Program-made: the position numbers and the translations under genes | DNA from: Malus domestica | Lineage: Eukaryota > Streptophyta > Magnoliopsida > Rosales > Rosaceae | NCBI RefSeq assembly: GCF_042453785.1 | Contig: NC_091673.1 | Span: forward strand, 2,549,501 to 2,613,500 | DNA: 64,000 bases | Reading direction: 5' to 3' | Notes under the pieces: generated by a model | Seen by the model: the letters and a program-made list of their open reading frames with translations, nothing else | Told to the model about the DNA's origin: nothing | Database searches by the model: none | In this document: piece after piece, positions 11,696 to 24,133 of the stretch | How the letters are laid out: the number at the start of each line of letters is the position of its first letter | Numbering within the stretch: the stretch's first letter is position 1

Positions 11696-12016
11696 ACGCG
11701 TTTATTGATTTTTGGTCTCCTTGATTGAATTACCATTCAAAAGCTGGATATGCCATGGACTATATATATCCGGGTTTTGGTCTTTCAGAAGGATTGCATG
11801 GTTAGACCCAAGCTTTGATCAATTAGCTGATGATGTTATTGAACAGTATACACCAAGATTAAAGGTGTTACACTGATTAGCATCTTGATCATCAGATACT
11901 ACAATCCTACATTATTATCTTTTAGCGTAATTAATTGAAAAAGGTCTTGCTTTGCATATTTCGACAGGAAATAAGTATTATCAGGGATCTTAGACTGATT
12001 AATTCTTCCTAAAATT

Positions 12017-12551
12017 TGTTGGAAATTCAAATAAAAACAGGTTGTTAAAGCAAGCTGTTAGTTTCTTTCCAGGTTGTTCACCTACAACTACAAACATCAT
12101 TGCTCCCTCCATCTGTTAGCCGAAAGCTGATTACAAGACAATAGTGTGCTGCCATGTGATGTGCTAGCCGAAAGTGTGTTGATTGCAAACTGGAAAGATA
12201 GCTGCATATGTGTGCTAGACTGTCCAAAGTTCATATGATCTGTTTGTGTGTGCTGTTGTGTTTATTTTATTAAAAGCACTTGAGTGGTCCTTCATTTTTT
12301 GCTTGTATAAATAAGCCTCTCGTAAGGCTTTAGAAAATGTCTCTGATTTGTCATTCCATTTCAGAAGTGTGTTTGCAAACTCTTTTAAATATATCAAAGT
12401 GCATTGTTTGCCGAAGCTTGTAGCTTCCCTCATTTCTCTATTTCTTTGTCCAATTTTATTGAGAGTGCAAAGTGAGAGGTGTGATAGAGTTTGTAAACTT
12501 ATTACCCACATATTTTAGTATTGAGTTAGTAAACTCTTTTGAATACCAACA
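12017..12551 (+). repeat. 5' LTR of Copia element 1
   Basis: 535 bp, TG...CA ends. Contains TATAAATAAG (about 12305), a plausible TATA box for the element transcript. Pairs with 16672-17206. Confidence 0.93.
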
Positions 12552-12596
12552 ATTGGTATCAGAGCCAGAATACCATTCTGGCAAGTGCAGCAGTTA

Positions 12597-15500
12597 TGGC
12601 GTCCAACTTAGTGCAGCTCCAAGTTCCCACATTGAAGAAAGAAAATTATGAAAGATGGTGCATCCAATTCAAAGCATTGTTTGGATCACAGGAGCTATGC
12701 GAAATAGTCAGTAGTGGGTATGTTGTACCCACTGCCGAACAAGAAGCCGCATATATTGTAGAACAAAGGAACACTCTCAAGGACTTACGAAAGAAGGACG
12801 AGAAAGCGCTGTATCTTCTATACCAGGGTCTGGAAGATTCAATGTTCGAGAAGGTTGCATAAACAACAACGAGCAAGCAAGTATGGGACATACTCAATAC
12901 AATCTACAAAGGAGTAGATCGAGTCAAGAAAGTGAGGTTACAGTCACTTCAAGCAGATTTTGAAACTGCTTACATGAATGAAGGGGAGAGCATCTCCGAC
13001 TATCACTCAAGGCTCATTGTGATAGTAAATCAGATGAGGAGAAATGGCGAGAGACTCGATGAAGTACGAGTTGTGGAGAAGATACTCTGGTCACTCACAT
13101 CTAAGTTTGAGCATGTGGTGACTGCCATTGCGAATCCAAGGATTTGGAGGCGATAAGCGCAGAGGAGCTACTAGGATCCCTCATAGTTCACGAGCAACGC
13201 ATTCAGAAGAATGCAAGCCCCACAACGCTAGAGTAAGTTTTGGAGTCAAAGTTGAATATTAACAAACCAAATGGAGGTTGTGGGCAGTGGAACTCACGTT
13301 GTGGGAGTTCATCCAACCGTAGCCGAGGACGAGCCTGAGGAAGAGGTCGAGGCTATGAACAAAACCAAGGTCAATCTCAAGAGTGGAGATCTACTCGAGG
13401 AAATGCGCATATCCAATGTCACACTTGCAAGCAATATGGACATTATGCAAATGAATGTTCATATAAAAATGGTGAGCATGTCAACATGGCAGAATCAAAT
13501 GGAAATGCTGGTGAGGAATTTACAGTCTTACTAGCACACCATGATATCAGTAGCCAACAAGATGTTTGGTATTTGGACTTTGGTGCAAGCAACCACATGT
13601 GTGGAAAGAAAGAGTTTTTTTTCCGAACTCAAAGATGGGCCTTATGGATCTGTGAGTCTTGGTGACTCCTCAAAGTTGCCAGTTGAAGGCAAAGGAAAGA
13701 TCAAAATCATCCAGAAGAATGGTAGAGAAGAAACATCTCCGATACCTATTACATATCAGGTATGAAAAGCAACATTCTGAGCATTAGTCAACTGCTCCAG
13801 AAAGGGTATGTTATACATATGGAGGATATGTTTCTCACTCTCAGGAGAAAGCTTATTGCACGTGTTCAAATGTCAAAAATCCGAATGACCCGTTGAAGTT
13901 GAACACAAAGATTGGGAGTTGCAACAATGGTGTAATGGAAGATGAGTCATGGAAATGGCATCTTCAGTTTGGCCATCTTCATTTCAATGGCCTAAAGTTG
14001 CTGTCAAGTGAATGAATGGTTCGTGGTCTATCTCAGATTGAAGCCACACGCCAAGTATGTGAAGGTTGTATGCTTGGCAAGCAAGCACGACTATGATTCC
14101 CTGATGGTGATACATGGAGAGCAAAGGCACCACTGCAGATGGTACACACGGATATATGTGGTCCATTGGATCCTATGTCTTATGGAGGTAATAGGTATTT
14201 TATTATTTTCATTGATGATTTTAGTAGGAAAACTTGGGTTTATTTTCTCAAGGAGAAGTCGGCTGCCCTAAAAATCTTCAAGGAGTTCAAGGCACTCACA
14301 AAGGTTGAAAACACCCACAAGTTTGTGGCTGTGAGATCAGATAGAGGTGGAGAGTACACCTCCAATGCTTTCCAAGCATACTGCAAAGAGCAAGGAATTA
14401 GACATCAACTGACTGCTGCCTATACACCACAGCAAAATGGGATAGTCGAAAGAAAGAATCGAACCATCCTTGACATGACAAGGTCTATGCTTAAGGAGAA
14501 GAATTTGCTAAAAGAATTGTGGGCAAAAGCTGTAGCTTGTTCAATTTATTTATTGAATCGATGTCCAACAAAGAGTGTCAAGAGGATGACACCACAAGAG
14601 GCTTTGAGTGGATACAAGCCGAATGTTGCACACCTAAGAGTTTTTTGGGTGTGTTGCATATGCTCAAGTTCCAGAAGCCAAGAGAATGAAGCTTGATGAT
14701 CGAGGTGAAAAGTGTGTGTTTGCGGGCTATAATGAAAAGTCTAAGGCATACATGACACGCCTTGATTTTAGGAGCATTGATTCTAGGATTGGGGTATATC
14801 AATACAAGCTCTATAACCCACTAACTGGTAAACTAGTGGTTAGTAGAGATGTCATCTTCAGTGAGGAAGAGGCATGGAAGTGGAACAACAAAGAAGTCAG
14901 TAAAGAGAAGATCGTCTCCACTGATTTTGAAGAACCAGAAGTTGTACCACCTGTTGAGCAACAACCTGCTCAAACAACCACAACAACTCCATTGCACAGA
15001 ACTGCAAGGAGTGGTCCTACATCTAGTGAAGAAAGCAGCTCCTCAACTCCAGTGAGGCTAAGAAGTCTCACTGAGATATATGGACAAGAAGAAGAAGAAA
15101 CCAACATTTTCTGCTTGTATGCAGACCACAAGCCTCTCTCATTCAATGAAGTTGTGGAAGAAGATCGTTGAAGAATAGCCATGGAGGAAGAAATCCATGC
15201 CATCGAGAAGAATGACACTTGGGAGTTGACAAGGCTCCCACAAAATCAGAAGGCTATTGGTGTCAAGTGGGTTTACAAGATCAAACGCACTGTAGATGAG
15301 AGTGTGGATCGATACAAAACAAGGCTTGTAGCAAAGGGCTACAAACAGAAGTATGGAGTGGACTATGATGAAGTCTATGCTCCAGTTGCAAAACTTGACA
15401 CGGTAAGATTACTAATCTCTCTTGCCGCTCAGCATAAATGGAAAATTTATCAATTAGATGTCAAGTCAGCCTTCCTTAATGGAGTTCTTAAGGAAGAAGT

Positions 15501-16659
15501 GTACGTGGAACAATCAGAAGGCTTACAAGTACAAGGAAAAGAAGATAAGGTGTATCGTTTAAAGAAGGCTTTGTATGGCCTCAAGCAAGCACCACGAGCT
15601 TGTTACTCAAGGATTGACAACTACCTTCACCAAAATGGATTTCAGAAATGTCCATACGAGCATTCAGTTTACATGAAGAATGGTGCAAAAGGGGAGTTCT
15701 TAATTATTTGTCTTTATGTAGATGACTTTTTGTTTACAGGAAACAATGAAGCAATGTTCTGTGAGTTCAAGCAATCCATGTTCAGTGAATTCGAGATGAC
15801 TGACAATGGATTAATGTCATACTTTCTTGGCATAGAGGTGAAGCAAGAAAGTGACGGTATCTACATCTTTTAACAAAAGTACATGAGAGATATATTGGAG
15901 AAATTCAATATGGACAAGTGCAATATTGTCAACACTCCAGTTGCAACTGGATTGAAGCTGTCTAAGGAAGGAGAAGATGAGTTTGTAAGCTCAACCGTGC
16001 ACAAAAGCTTGGTTGGAAGCCTAAGGTACCTTACAATCACAAGACCTGATATAGTTTATGGTGTTGGACTCGTGAGTCGATACATGGAAACACCAAGGGA
16101 GTCTCATTGGCTGGCTGCTAAGAGAATTTTAAGGTACATAAGAGGTACTCTAAACTATGGTCTGTTTTATAATTTTGGTGAAGATGCAAAATTATTTGGT
16201 TATTCAGATAGTGATTGGGGAGGTGACCAAGATGAAAGGAAAAGCACAACTGGCTATGTGTTTTTTCTAGGATCAATAACTTTCTCATGGAGTTCAAAGA
16301 AGCAATCAATTGTTGCTTTGTCATCATGTGAAACCGAGTATGTTGTTGTAGCCTCAACAGTGTGTGAGGCAATTTGGTTAAGAAATCTGTTGAAGTCAGT
16401 GTGTCATCCACAAGTGGAATCGACTGTGATTCATGTGGATAACATGTCTGCAATCAAGCTTGCAAAGAATCCTGTTCAACATGGAAGGAGTAAGCACATG
16501 GATACCAGGTTCCATTTTCTGATGGACCATGTGAAGCAAAAGACAATTGAGCTTGTCTATTGTCACACGAAAGAACAAGTGGCTGACATCTTCACTAAGC
16601 CACTGTCAGTTGAGCCATTCAAGTTGCTATGTGAAATGCTAGGCATAAAGGCGTTTTGA
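12597..16659 (+). pseudogene. Copia gag-pol polyprotein, disrupted
   Basis: The gag start MASNLVQLQVPTLKKENYER is followed by an in-frame TAA at about 12860. Later pieces lie in different frames. Integrase residues are seen in VHTDICG, RSDRGGEY and QNGIVERKNR (about 14140-14460). RT shows RYKTRLVAKGY, DVKSAFLNG and LYVDDFLFTG (15300-15740). RNase H shows YSDSDWGGD, SSCETEYV and QVADIFTKPL (to 16659). Between integrase and RT, a T-run (about 14641) carries an extra T that shifts frame. Near 15169 TGA replaces an expected sense codon, and near 15871 TAA stands where related elements have CAA. It could not make a full polyprotein. Confidence 0.9.
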
Positions 16660-16671
16660 TTTGAGGAAGTG

Positions 16672-17206
16672 TGTTGGAAATTCAAATAAAAACAAGTTGT
16701 TAAAGCAATCTGTTAGTTTCTTTCCAGGTTGTTCACCTACAACTACAAACATCATTACTCCCTCCATCTGTTAGCCGAAAGCTGATTACAAGACAGTAGT
16801 GTGCTGCCATGTGATGTGCTAGCCGAAAGTGTGTTGATTGCAAGCTGGAAAGATAGCTGCATATGTGTGCTAGACTGTCCGAAGTTCATATGATCTGTTT
16901 GTGTGTGCTGTTGTGTTTATTTTATTAAAAGCACTTGAGTGGTCCTTCATTTTTTGCTTGTATAAATAAGCCTCTCGTAAGGCTTTAGAAAATGTCTCTG
17001 ATTTGTCATTCCATTTCAGAAGTGTGTTTGCAAACTCTTTTAAATATATCAAAGTGCATTATTTGCCGAAGCTTGTAGCTTCCCTCATTTCTCTATTTCT
17101 TTGTCCAATTTTATTGAGAGTGCAAAGTGAGAGGTGTGATAGAGTTTGTAAACTTATCACCCACATATTTTGGTATTGAGTTAGTAAACTCTTTTGAATA
17201 CCAACA
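16672..17206 (+). repeat. 3' LTR of Copia element 1
   Basis: 535 bp, the same length as the 5' LTR, preceded by a polypurine-like tract and followed by the TSD AAATT. Confidence 0.93.
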
Positions 17207-18668
17207 AAATTATGAACGACAGGAAGACCGGAGTTGAAGGGGTTTCCCCGCTTTATACTGGGGCAGTCCATGCGTGGCGCGGTTACTCTCAAGGTGCACT
17301 TAAGGGAACCATATGCATGGGGTGGAGTTCTTGTGGCACCAATGTGTAAAGTAAGCCAGTTGTTGCTCTAGTATACACATTAGCTGCACTACAAACTAGG
17401 ATTCATTCATTTCGATTTCAACTTTCCTTTATCATGAAGTTCTGTCGTACCTTGTAGCTCAGTTGAATATAAAGGTTTCCATGTATAGAGCAAAAGGTTG
17501 AGTCTCGTTGTTAAGAATCATTGTTTTCCTTGTGATGACCTCATTAGGCTTTTATGCGAGCCCTCATTAGGAATTTACAGGAATCATCTGCCGATTTGCA
17601 GACATCGCAATGTCTTGACAAATCAAGAAAGCAGCCATTCGAATATAGTTTCTTGTGTGCAGAATTTTCTACAAGTTGATTCCCGACGTTGCAAAACCAA
17701 ATTTTACTTTGTCTAGAACATTGTTTTTCATTATGGAAAATTTTCTTGCCTTGAGTTGCCGAAAGATTGCAGAGGACGTAACACCTCCAGCGGCCGAGCT
17801 GAAGATATTAACTCTCATGTCAAAAGTTATGCGGAAAGAAAAGCTTGTCCCACAGAATGAATTAGTGGAGCTGGCCTTCAGAGACCTTCGAAAAGGGGAA
17901 ATGGTTCGTCTTTCATTTCATCTATCCACGTGAATTCACTTGTATGAAAAATGTGATGGATACGGATTGGTGTAATATCAAAACATCTTTACCTGCTTTC
18001 AGAGGATTCGAATTTTGGTATCCAATGGAGATAACTGAGTCAATGTTTGCTCATCCCTTGTCAAGCAGTCTACAATGTGATATGTTACAAGGACAACGTG
18101 CGGTTAAAAACTACAGGCTACTTACGATATCGAGATGCAAGTGGAGAAGGTCAGGTTCAGTTGTATTTTGTGTCGGATGTGCATCCATTCTTACCTATTG
18201 CTGCTTGATGCGTTTGTTGTTATGTCACGGACTAACAAAATTGGAGATATGTCAGGTTTCAGCGCCACTCCTAGTTCTTCATGGAGCTGCAGAATAGGTG
18301 ATTGATCCCCTGGTGAGCCAGTTTCTCTATGAGAAGGCCTCTAGCAAGGATAAAACCCTAAAACTCTACCCGGAAGGTTATCATTCCATTCTCGAAGGAG
18401 AACCAGATAACACCATTTTTACCGTCCTTGACGATATTATCTCTTGACTCGATTCCCATTGTTTCCCTACCTAGCTGTACCCGTTGATTCTGTGTAATCT
18501 ACCATTTGATCCATTGGTTTTGTTTTTCTTTTTACTATCTCTGGTCAAAAACTGCATATATGTTAGTTTATCTATATTTTAAACAATATGGGATTGTAAG
18601 CTCATTCGTTGTCTGCAACACGGTGATCACAGATTCGTCATACATGCAAGTTGTCTCTAATCATTTGT

Positions 18669-19920
18669 GGCACGTTTACGTAAGGGTAATCGGCATTCGG
18701 AAACGGAATTGAATTCCGATTACGGAATACTCTAGTGTTTACTAAATTTGAGGTAATCAAAATTTAGTGGGTCCCACGCAAATTTTGGAATCCAATTCCA
18801 AAATTTGGAGGAATTGGACTCCTAACAATTTGATGGTATTTGGATTGCGGAGGATTGAGGGAGTGAGGAATCCATTTTTCTTACCCATTGTGCCCATGCA
18901 TAAAAGTTGAAATTCTAAAGAAACCCAAGCTCTCGTCCCCAGTGTTATCCCTCTACTTCTCCCTCACCACCGTCGCACATCCCTTGCCCTTCCCAGGACA
19001 CAGACCCGACCACCATCATCTTCCACAACAATTAAACCACAAAAGTTGATCAAACCACAAACCAAGAAGAACCCTAAATTATCCGCCACAAGCGCAACTC
19101 GCTCATAGGACTTGAGAGCTCTGAGCGACTCCTTGAAACTTTTCAGCACCGACTGGGAGAGAAGCCTTTCAGTTTTCGAAATGAGGTTGTCCTCCGAGTA
19201 CTCATCCGTCATCTCCAAATACTTTCCGACGCAACGTAACGGCACGACGTTGGAGGAGCTCAGGTCGATCTTGATGCCGTAGCAGAACTTGGCGGCAATC
19301 TCGAAGGTCTCGGAACCGCCGGGGAAGTCCAAGAGGGATATTTGGCACTGGACTTCTTCGATTTCGTCGGTGTCAACTTGCTGGTGGGGGTTTGATGGGT
19401 TCGTCTCTTGCTATGTGATCAGGTTGTGAAGCTTTCGACTTTTCGACATGAGAGGGAACTGTAAAAAATCAGAAAAATTTGAAGTTGTTAGCTGAAATTT
19501 TTTGTGGTGGAAGGAGTTGAAATGCAGAATGTGCTCTCCAGGTGTTCGATGAAATGACCTGTGAAGATGGAAGGTCATTTCTACTCTAAAAAAAATGTAA
19601 CAATTTTACTAAAGAAAAATTCTCTCTAAAAAAAAATGAAAGAGTAAAAGTTTTGCTAAAAATAATTAGCAAATAAAATAGATTAGTTAAGCAGGGGTAC
19701 TTTAGTAATTATATTAAATTTTATTCCGATTCATATGAATTAGTAAACAGTTTATATAGATCAATGTCATTTGTACTCCGATGCCAGACAGTTTTGGTAA
19801 ACAACTTCAATAGGAATCTAATTCTGATCCAGCTCATTCCAATTCCCCCTCAATTCAATTCCTCCTCAATTCAATTCCTATCAATCTGATTACGGATTAG
19901 TAAACGTGCCGTTGAAGTAG
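18669..19920. mobile_element. 1.25-kb non-autonomous TIR element carrying a host gene fragment (Pack-type)
   Basis: Both ends are inverted copies of GGCACGTTTAC, followed after a few bases by GTAATC. The subterminal parts contain repeated GAATTGAATT / CAATTCAATT blocks in inverted orientation. The flanking 9-10 bases do not match, so no TSD is visible and the superfamily is uncertain. Inside lies part of an NPH3/BTB gene on the minus strand and no transposase, which is the structure of a Pack-type element. Confidence 0.65.
18964..19400 (-). pseudogene. Captured fragment of an NPH3/RPT2-like (BTB/POZ) gene
   Basis: Reading leftward from about 19380, QVDTDEIEEVQCQISLLD is followed by FPGGSETFEIAAKFCYGIKI, NVVPLRCVGKYLEMTDEYSE and DNLISKTERLLSQSVLKSF. 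These match the BTB-to-NPH3 linker region of NRL proteins, which in plants act with phototropins and CUL3 in blue-light signalling. After KSYERVALVADNLG the similarity ends and the frame runs into unrelated sequence. No upstream BTB exon or complete NPH3 domain is present. It is a fragment inside the TIR element, not a working gene. Confidence 0.75.
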
Positions 19921-20665
19921 AACAATGAGCGCTGTTGAATCTTACAATACTAAACTCTCATTATGCCCGTCTAACGAACTGTGATCACCAGCCTCATCTC
20001 ACGACATGTGAGAGGTAGTTTTTTTTTATCACGCGAGCTCGGGTGTGTTCTTGATTTTTCTTTTGAAATTGGTTTTTTTTTTTTTGACGGATCTTTTGAA
20101 ATTGGTTATTCACTTCATATCCCTTAAAAAATATAGTTGTTGCTGTAGTACGTGACTTCAATCCATTACTTAGAGGTGTATATAAAAATAATTATGGTCA
20201 ATGTATTTATTTTAGGGCCACACGCCTATTTTTATATCTTTATTTTAAGAGCACTATAATAGGTGAGTGGTAAAAAATTAACAAGGATATATAAGAAATA
20301 TAAGGGTTTATGAATAACACTATCTTTATTTTGTTATCTTCATGACATTTTCCTAATCTTGTCTTATTATAAATTTAGATTACGGGAAAAATTTAAAGAT
20401 TATTGCTACAATTAAATCTTAAAAAAAAAAAGGAAAATTAGTTCAACAAAAAAAATAATAAAAAAAAATCAGCAAAAGAAACTGTACCACATTTTATGTT
20501 TTAGTTCGGTAGGGAACCACTGATCCAGAGCTCTGACCCAGAAGCTGAAGACAAGTAGTTGATTCTCTGCGATTATCCCTCAGAAACTCCAAAAATCGCA
20601 GTCTTAAGGAGTTTATTAAGCGATCGGCATTCCACAAGAGGGCTCGTCGTCTTCGTTAGGCATCC
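19921..20665. other. Intergenic and 5' leader of the IST1-like gene
   Basis: No gene. Poly-T and poly-A runs occur at 20071-20084 and 20420-20470. The last roughly 150 bp before 20666 are likely promoter and 5' UTR of the IST1-like gene. Confidence 0.5.
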
Positions 20666-22979
20666 ATGTCTCTGTTAAACCAGCTCTTCAACCGAGGCGT
20701 TTTCGGCACAAAATGGTTGGTGAATCCCATCCTTTTATGTGTTTGTTTAAATTAGTCAAATTAATCATCTGGGTCTCCTTGTTCTTTGCTTATCACGATT
20801 TAATTTCGTAACTAATTATCCAGAATTTTTAGTTCTTTTGGTCAAATTTTAGTTATCAATATGTTGTCGAAATTCTTGATTTTGTGAGGTACCCAATATT
20901 CAACAAAGCATATTACCATCTGGGTTTCTTTGATTATTTCATTAGTATACCTGTGGAAATACTTCGATCGGTTTTTTCTTTTTTTTTTGCATTTCTGAGC
21001 TGTTGGCACTAAATGGTCATTGTTTTTAGTAAATTGGTTGTTTGTTAACTCTGCCGGGTGTAAAAATTTGGAGACTTGGAGTCAAATTTCTAAACGTTTG
21101 CAATGCTGTTGTAATAAGGGGTCTAAATCCTTAACCTTGCCGGGTTTTTTTTTGTAGCAAAACATGTTTGAATTTGGGTATTTCACGCATCAAATTACTG
21201 CAAAACAAGAGAGATGTGCAACTCAAAAATATGCGCAAGGAGATTGCACAGTTTTTGCAGGCTGGCCAAGAAGCAATAGCCCGAATTCGGGTACAACTTT
21301 CAAAATTGTACCGAAAAAATTTCGATGCCTATTTGGTTGGAGTTTGTTGCATGTTTGAATTGTTATGGATAATTGTGGTGAACATTTGATAATGGTCAGG
21401 TGGAGCATGTTATACGAGAGCAAAACATTTGGGCTGCTTATGAGATATTGGAGCTGTTCTGTGAATTCGTCCTTGCACGGGTTCCCATTATTGAAAGTCA
21501 GAGGTAAATTCGTTAATAGCTGATAATAGTTTCGGCTTTAGATAACTTCTGATACTTAGCCTCTCTTGTTATATATGCATGTAAAGACTTGGTGCATTAC
21601 TTAAAATATGTCTTTGGAGTCTGTCATTGTTGTTTGTTTTAAACAGTAGGACACGAAGACACGAAATACTAATGCAAGTTGGAATACTATGAGCATTGCG
21701 GTTTCCTTTAACCCGCAGGTATATTGGATCTGTGTTATTTTTGCGCATATTTATATCAATATATTTAGTATCTAATGACAGGGAGTGCCCAACGGAATTA
21801 CGAGAAGCTATATCGAGCATAATTTTTGCTGCTCCAAGATGCTCAGATGTTCCAGATTTAATGCAGATCACAAATTTGTTTACAGCAAAATATGGGAAGG
21901 AATTTGTATCAGCTGTGTCTGAGCTTCGTCCTGATTCCGGTGTCAACAGAACAGTTACGTGGTTTTATTGCATATGTAACAGTGAGTCTTTGAAGAACAG
22001 CATCATATTTGTAAAAAGAAACTGATACCACTTTTTCAATTCGTTTTATATGATTTTGGCAGATAATTGAAAAGCTTTCAGTTAGTGCTCCCTCCGGAGA
22101 GGCAAGGCTTAAGGTATTGAAGGAAATTGCAAAAGAGTACAAGCTGAATTGGGATTCTTCTGACACTGAAGCAGAGTTTAGTAAAAAGCATGAAGATCTG
22201 CTGGTACTTTTCCAACTTAAGTTCTTTTTCCTTATTCAAAGTGATCAGTTGTAGCTTAATCTTCTGACATTATTTGTGTCTTTGAAACCATGATTAGGCA
22301 CCTTGACATATATAGTTTAGTTTTGTAATCGTCAATGGATGCAACTTCTCATGATACGTGAATTCCTTGTTGTGCTGCTTGTGCTTTCAGTCACAAGCAT
22401 ATTCATGATACAGGAATTTCTTGGTCTTAATTTGTGATCTTAGTTAACAATTATCCTTTTTATTGTTCTATATGGGATTTAGTAGTTTGATAGGGAATTG
22501 GATTTTCAATTGGATAGATTTCAAATAACATTTGAAGTTGGACTCACATCATGAAACCATATGTTATTAGGAGATATTTATTTTATTTACACTGATTACA
22601 AAAATTTTGGACTTTTTCTCATTATTTGTAGGGTGGACCGAAGCACATAAGTGGTGCTGCTGCACCTTCTCAAGCTCCCGCAAAACATATCACATTTAGT
22701 TCCCCGCCTGCTAATGGGGCACATTCTATTGTGCCTGCAGATATTAAACAAGAACCTCAATACCTTCATGCTCCAAGATCTTTAAGCAAGACACCATCGT
22801 TCGCTAATGAGATTCAACCATCAGCGAATGATGATAAAGCAAGACCAGTTAATGAAACCAAAGGGGAGACAAGACCACAATCGTCTGATATCCTCGAGAG
22901 AGCTCGAGCTGCCATTGCCTCTGCTGAGCGTGCATCTGCTGCTGCCCGTCAGGCTGCAGAGCTGGTTAAGTCCTTATAG
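20666..22979 (+). CDS. IST1-like protein (ESCRT-III-associated), six exons, intact
   Basis: Exons 20666-20715, 21158-21290, 21400-21503, 21782-21953, 22063-22203 and 22632-22979 join through GT-AG introns into 948 nt (315 aa). The protein starts MSLLNQLFNRGVFGTK and has the IST1 domain over about residues 10-170: RIKLLQNKRDVQLKNMRKE, QAGQEAIARIRVEHVIREQN, AAYEILELFCEFVLARVPII, IIFAAPRCSDVPDL, KYGKEFVSAVSELRP and VNRTIIEKLSV. IST1 proteins bind ESCRT-III and Vps4/SKD1 and modulate multivesicular-body sorting. The C-terminal 110 residues are Pro/Ser/Ala-rich and end in an Ala-rich predicted helix (RARAAIASAERASAAARQA). No damage is seen, and the frame stays open across all five junctions. Confidence 0.93.
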
Positions 22980-23936
22980 TGCTCAAGTGAATCATTTGGA
23001 TACGTTACTAATTGCAAAGAAAGTGCTGAGGTTTTAACCGTACCCATGAATACGATTTGTATATTTGTATCTTGTGATCTGAAAAACTCAATAGTTTTTC
23101 TCTATCATTCACCAATTGTTATTGTTGCAATCGCTTTTGCTACAATATATTTTGTGTTGTGATTGACCGGAGGGCACCTGCTCTGGCTTTTGCACCGACT
23201 CCTAAGATTCTTAAGCTTTAAGGCTCGTCAATGAACCGTGAGCCATTAGTTGTGCTTGTGATTTGCATATTTTCATTCGTCAGGTGGGAGTGGAAGGCCA
23301 TCTGATTACATACCAGAATTAAGTCAGTTGTGTGGATTTTTCTTTTTTTCGGAATGTTTGATTATATAGACTAATCATATTCAGATATTGTCCTTGATAA
23401 TTATAATATAGACCCGGAATGCTGCAATGCACGCATCAAAATTTGGATCGAAAACGGGTGTTTGTAGCCCTCACTGAATGAGTAAACACAGAATTAATGT
23501 CTTCCAACAACACCGGATGCTTATGTATTCGCTTGTTGTTGTGCCAATAAGGTTCCTCTTTTCTTCTATTCATGTGGCGTTTTTAATAATATATATGCTC
23601 GGGCCTTGCCTAGTTTAGGGTTTTAATAACGGAAGAAGAGATTGCTGTGTGGTTGGATCGATGTTCAAAATATTCGTTTCACACAAATTTGTAAAATATG
23701 AGAAAGTCTAACTAGTCAGGACTCAAACATTGTTTGTTTAATCATGTAACATTTGTATATTCTCTTTAAAGTAAACATAGATTACTTATTACACTAGTAA
23801 CTCGCCTGGTAATTTACTTTCTTTTTTCCGAAACTAGAACCGTATATATGTATGAGGAGAACAACGGTAACATTAAATTTGCAAACATTGATTGGTTGCA
23901 AAACAACCAAAAAAAAAAGAAGAAGATGAAAGCCAA
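22980..23936. other. 3' UTR of the IST1-like gene and intergenic DNA
   Basis: Downstream of the stop codon; probably includes the 3' UTR to about 23150. Nothing else is recognised before the MITE at 23937. Confidence 0.5.
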
Positions 23937-24133
23937 GGAATTGGATCATCTCTGAGGCAAAGCCTCGAGATCCTCTTGACCTAATAACACAGACTGTTGA
24001 ATTTTGATCCAACGACTATAAACAGGAGGATTTCTCTAAAATTATAATAATTCTAGCCGTTAGATCAAAATTCTGGCATGTGTTAGTGGGTCAGAAGAAT
24101 CCCGAGGCTTCGCCTCGGAGAGGATCCAATTCC
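23937..24133. mobile_element. Mutator-like hairpin MITE, family A (copy 2), 9-bp TSD
   Basis: Ends GGAATTGGATC and GATCCAATTCC are inverted repeats, flanked by GAAAGCCAA at 23928-23936 and 24134-24142. The core reads TTTTGATCCAACG...ATTATAATAATT...CGTTAGATCAAAATT, the family palindrome. Subterminal GAGGCAAAGCCTCGAG is paired by CGAGGCTTCGCCTCG. Confidence 0.88.

Larger units (their letters stand above)
12017..17206 (+). mobile_element. Ty1/Copia LTR retrotransposon 1, full length, degenerate coding region
   Basis: Two 535-bp LTRs (12017-12551 and 16672-17206) begin TGTTGG and end CCAACA. The flanks 12012-12016 and 17207-17211 are both AAATT, a 5-bp TSD. The primer-binding site TGGTATCAGAGC (12554-12565) matches initiator Met tRNA. 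A short polypurine tract (TTTGAGGAAGTG) precedes the 3' LTR. I count about nine LTR differences by eye (about 98% identity). Domain order is gag, integrase, RT, RNase H, i.e. Copia. The element lies inside lipase pseudogene B. Confidence 0.95.
11737..18474 (+). pseudogene. Monoacylglycerol lipase-like pseudogene B, split by a Copia element
   Basis: Recognisable exons in order: 11743-11863 (PGFGLSEGLHG, stop, then PSFDQLADDVIEQYT); after the Copia insertion, 17219-17345 (RPELKGFPRFILGQSMRGAV...VAPMCK); 17766-17895 (IAEDVTPPAAELKILTLMSK...); about 18070-18155 (YNVICYKDNVRLKT, frameshift, DIEMQVEKV); 18257-18474 (SAPLLVLHGAAE, stop, VIDPLVSQFLYEKASSKD...IIS, stop, LDSHC). Damage: at least three nonsense changes, one frameshift, no N-terminal exon found, and the nucleophile elbow GxSMGG reads GQSMRG. 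The Copia element sits in what should be the intron before RPEL. The 3' half keeps good similarity, so inactivation may be fairly recent. Confidence 0.85.

Noticed and set aside
17450..17515. tRNA-like boxes (GTAGCTCAGTTG, GGTTGAGTCTCG)
   Set aside because: Spacing is right for a SINE or tRNA relic, but no cloverleaf and no SINE body could be traced inside the lipase pseudogene intron.
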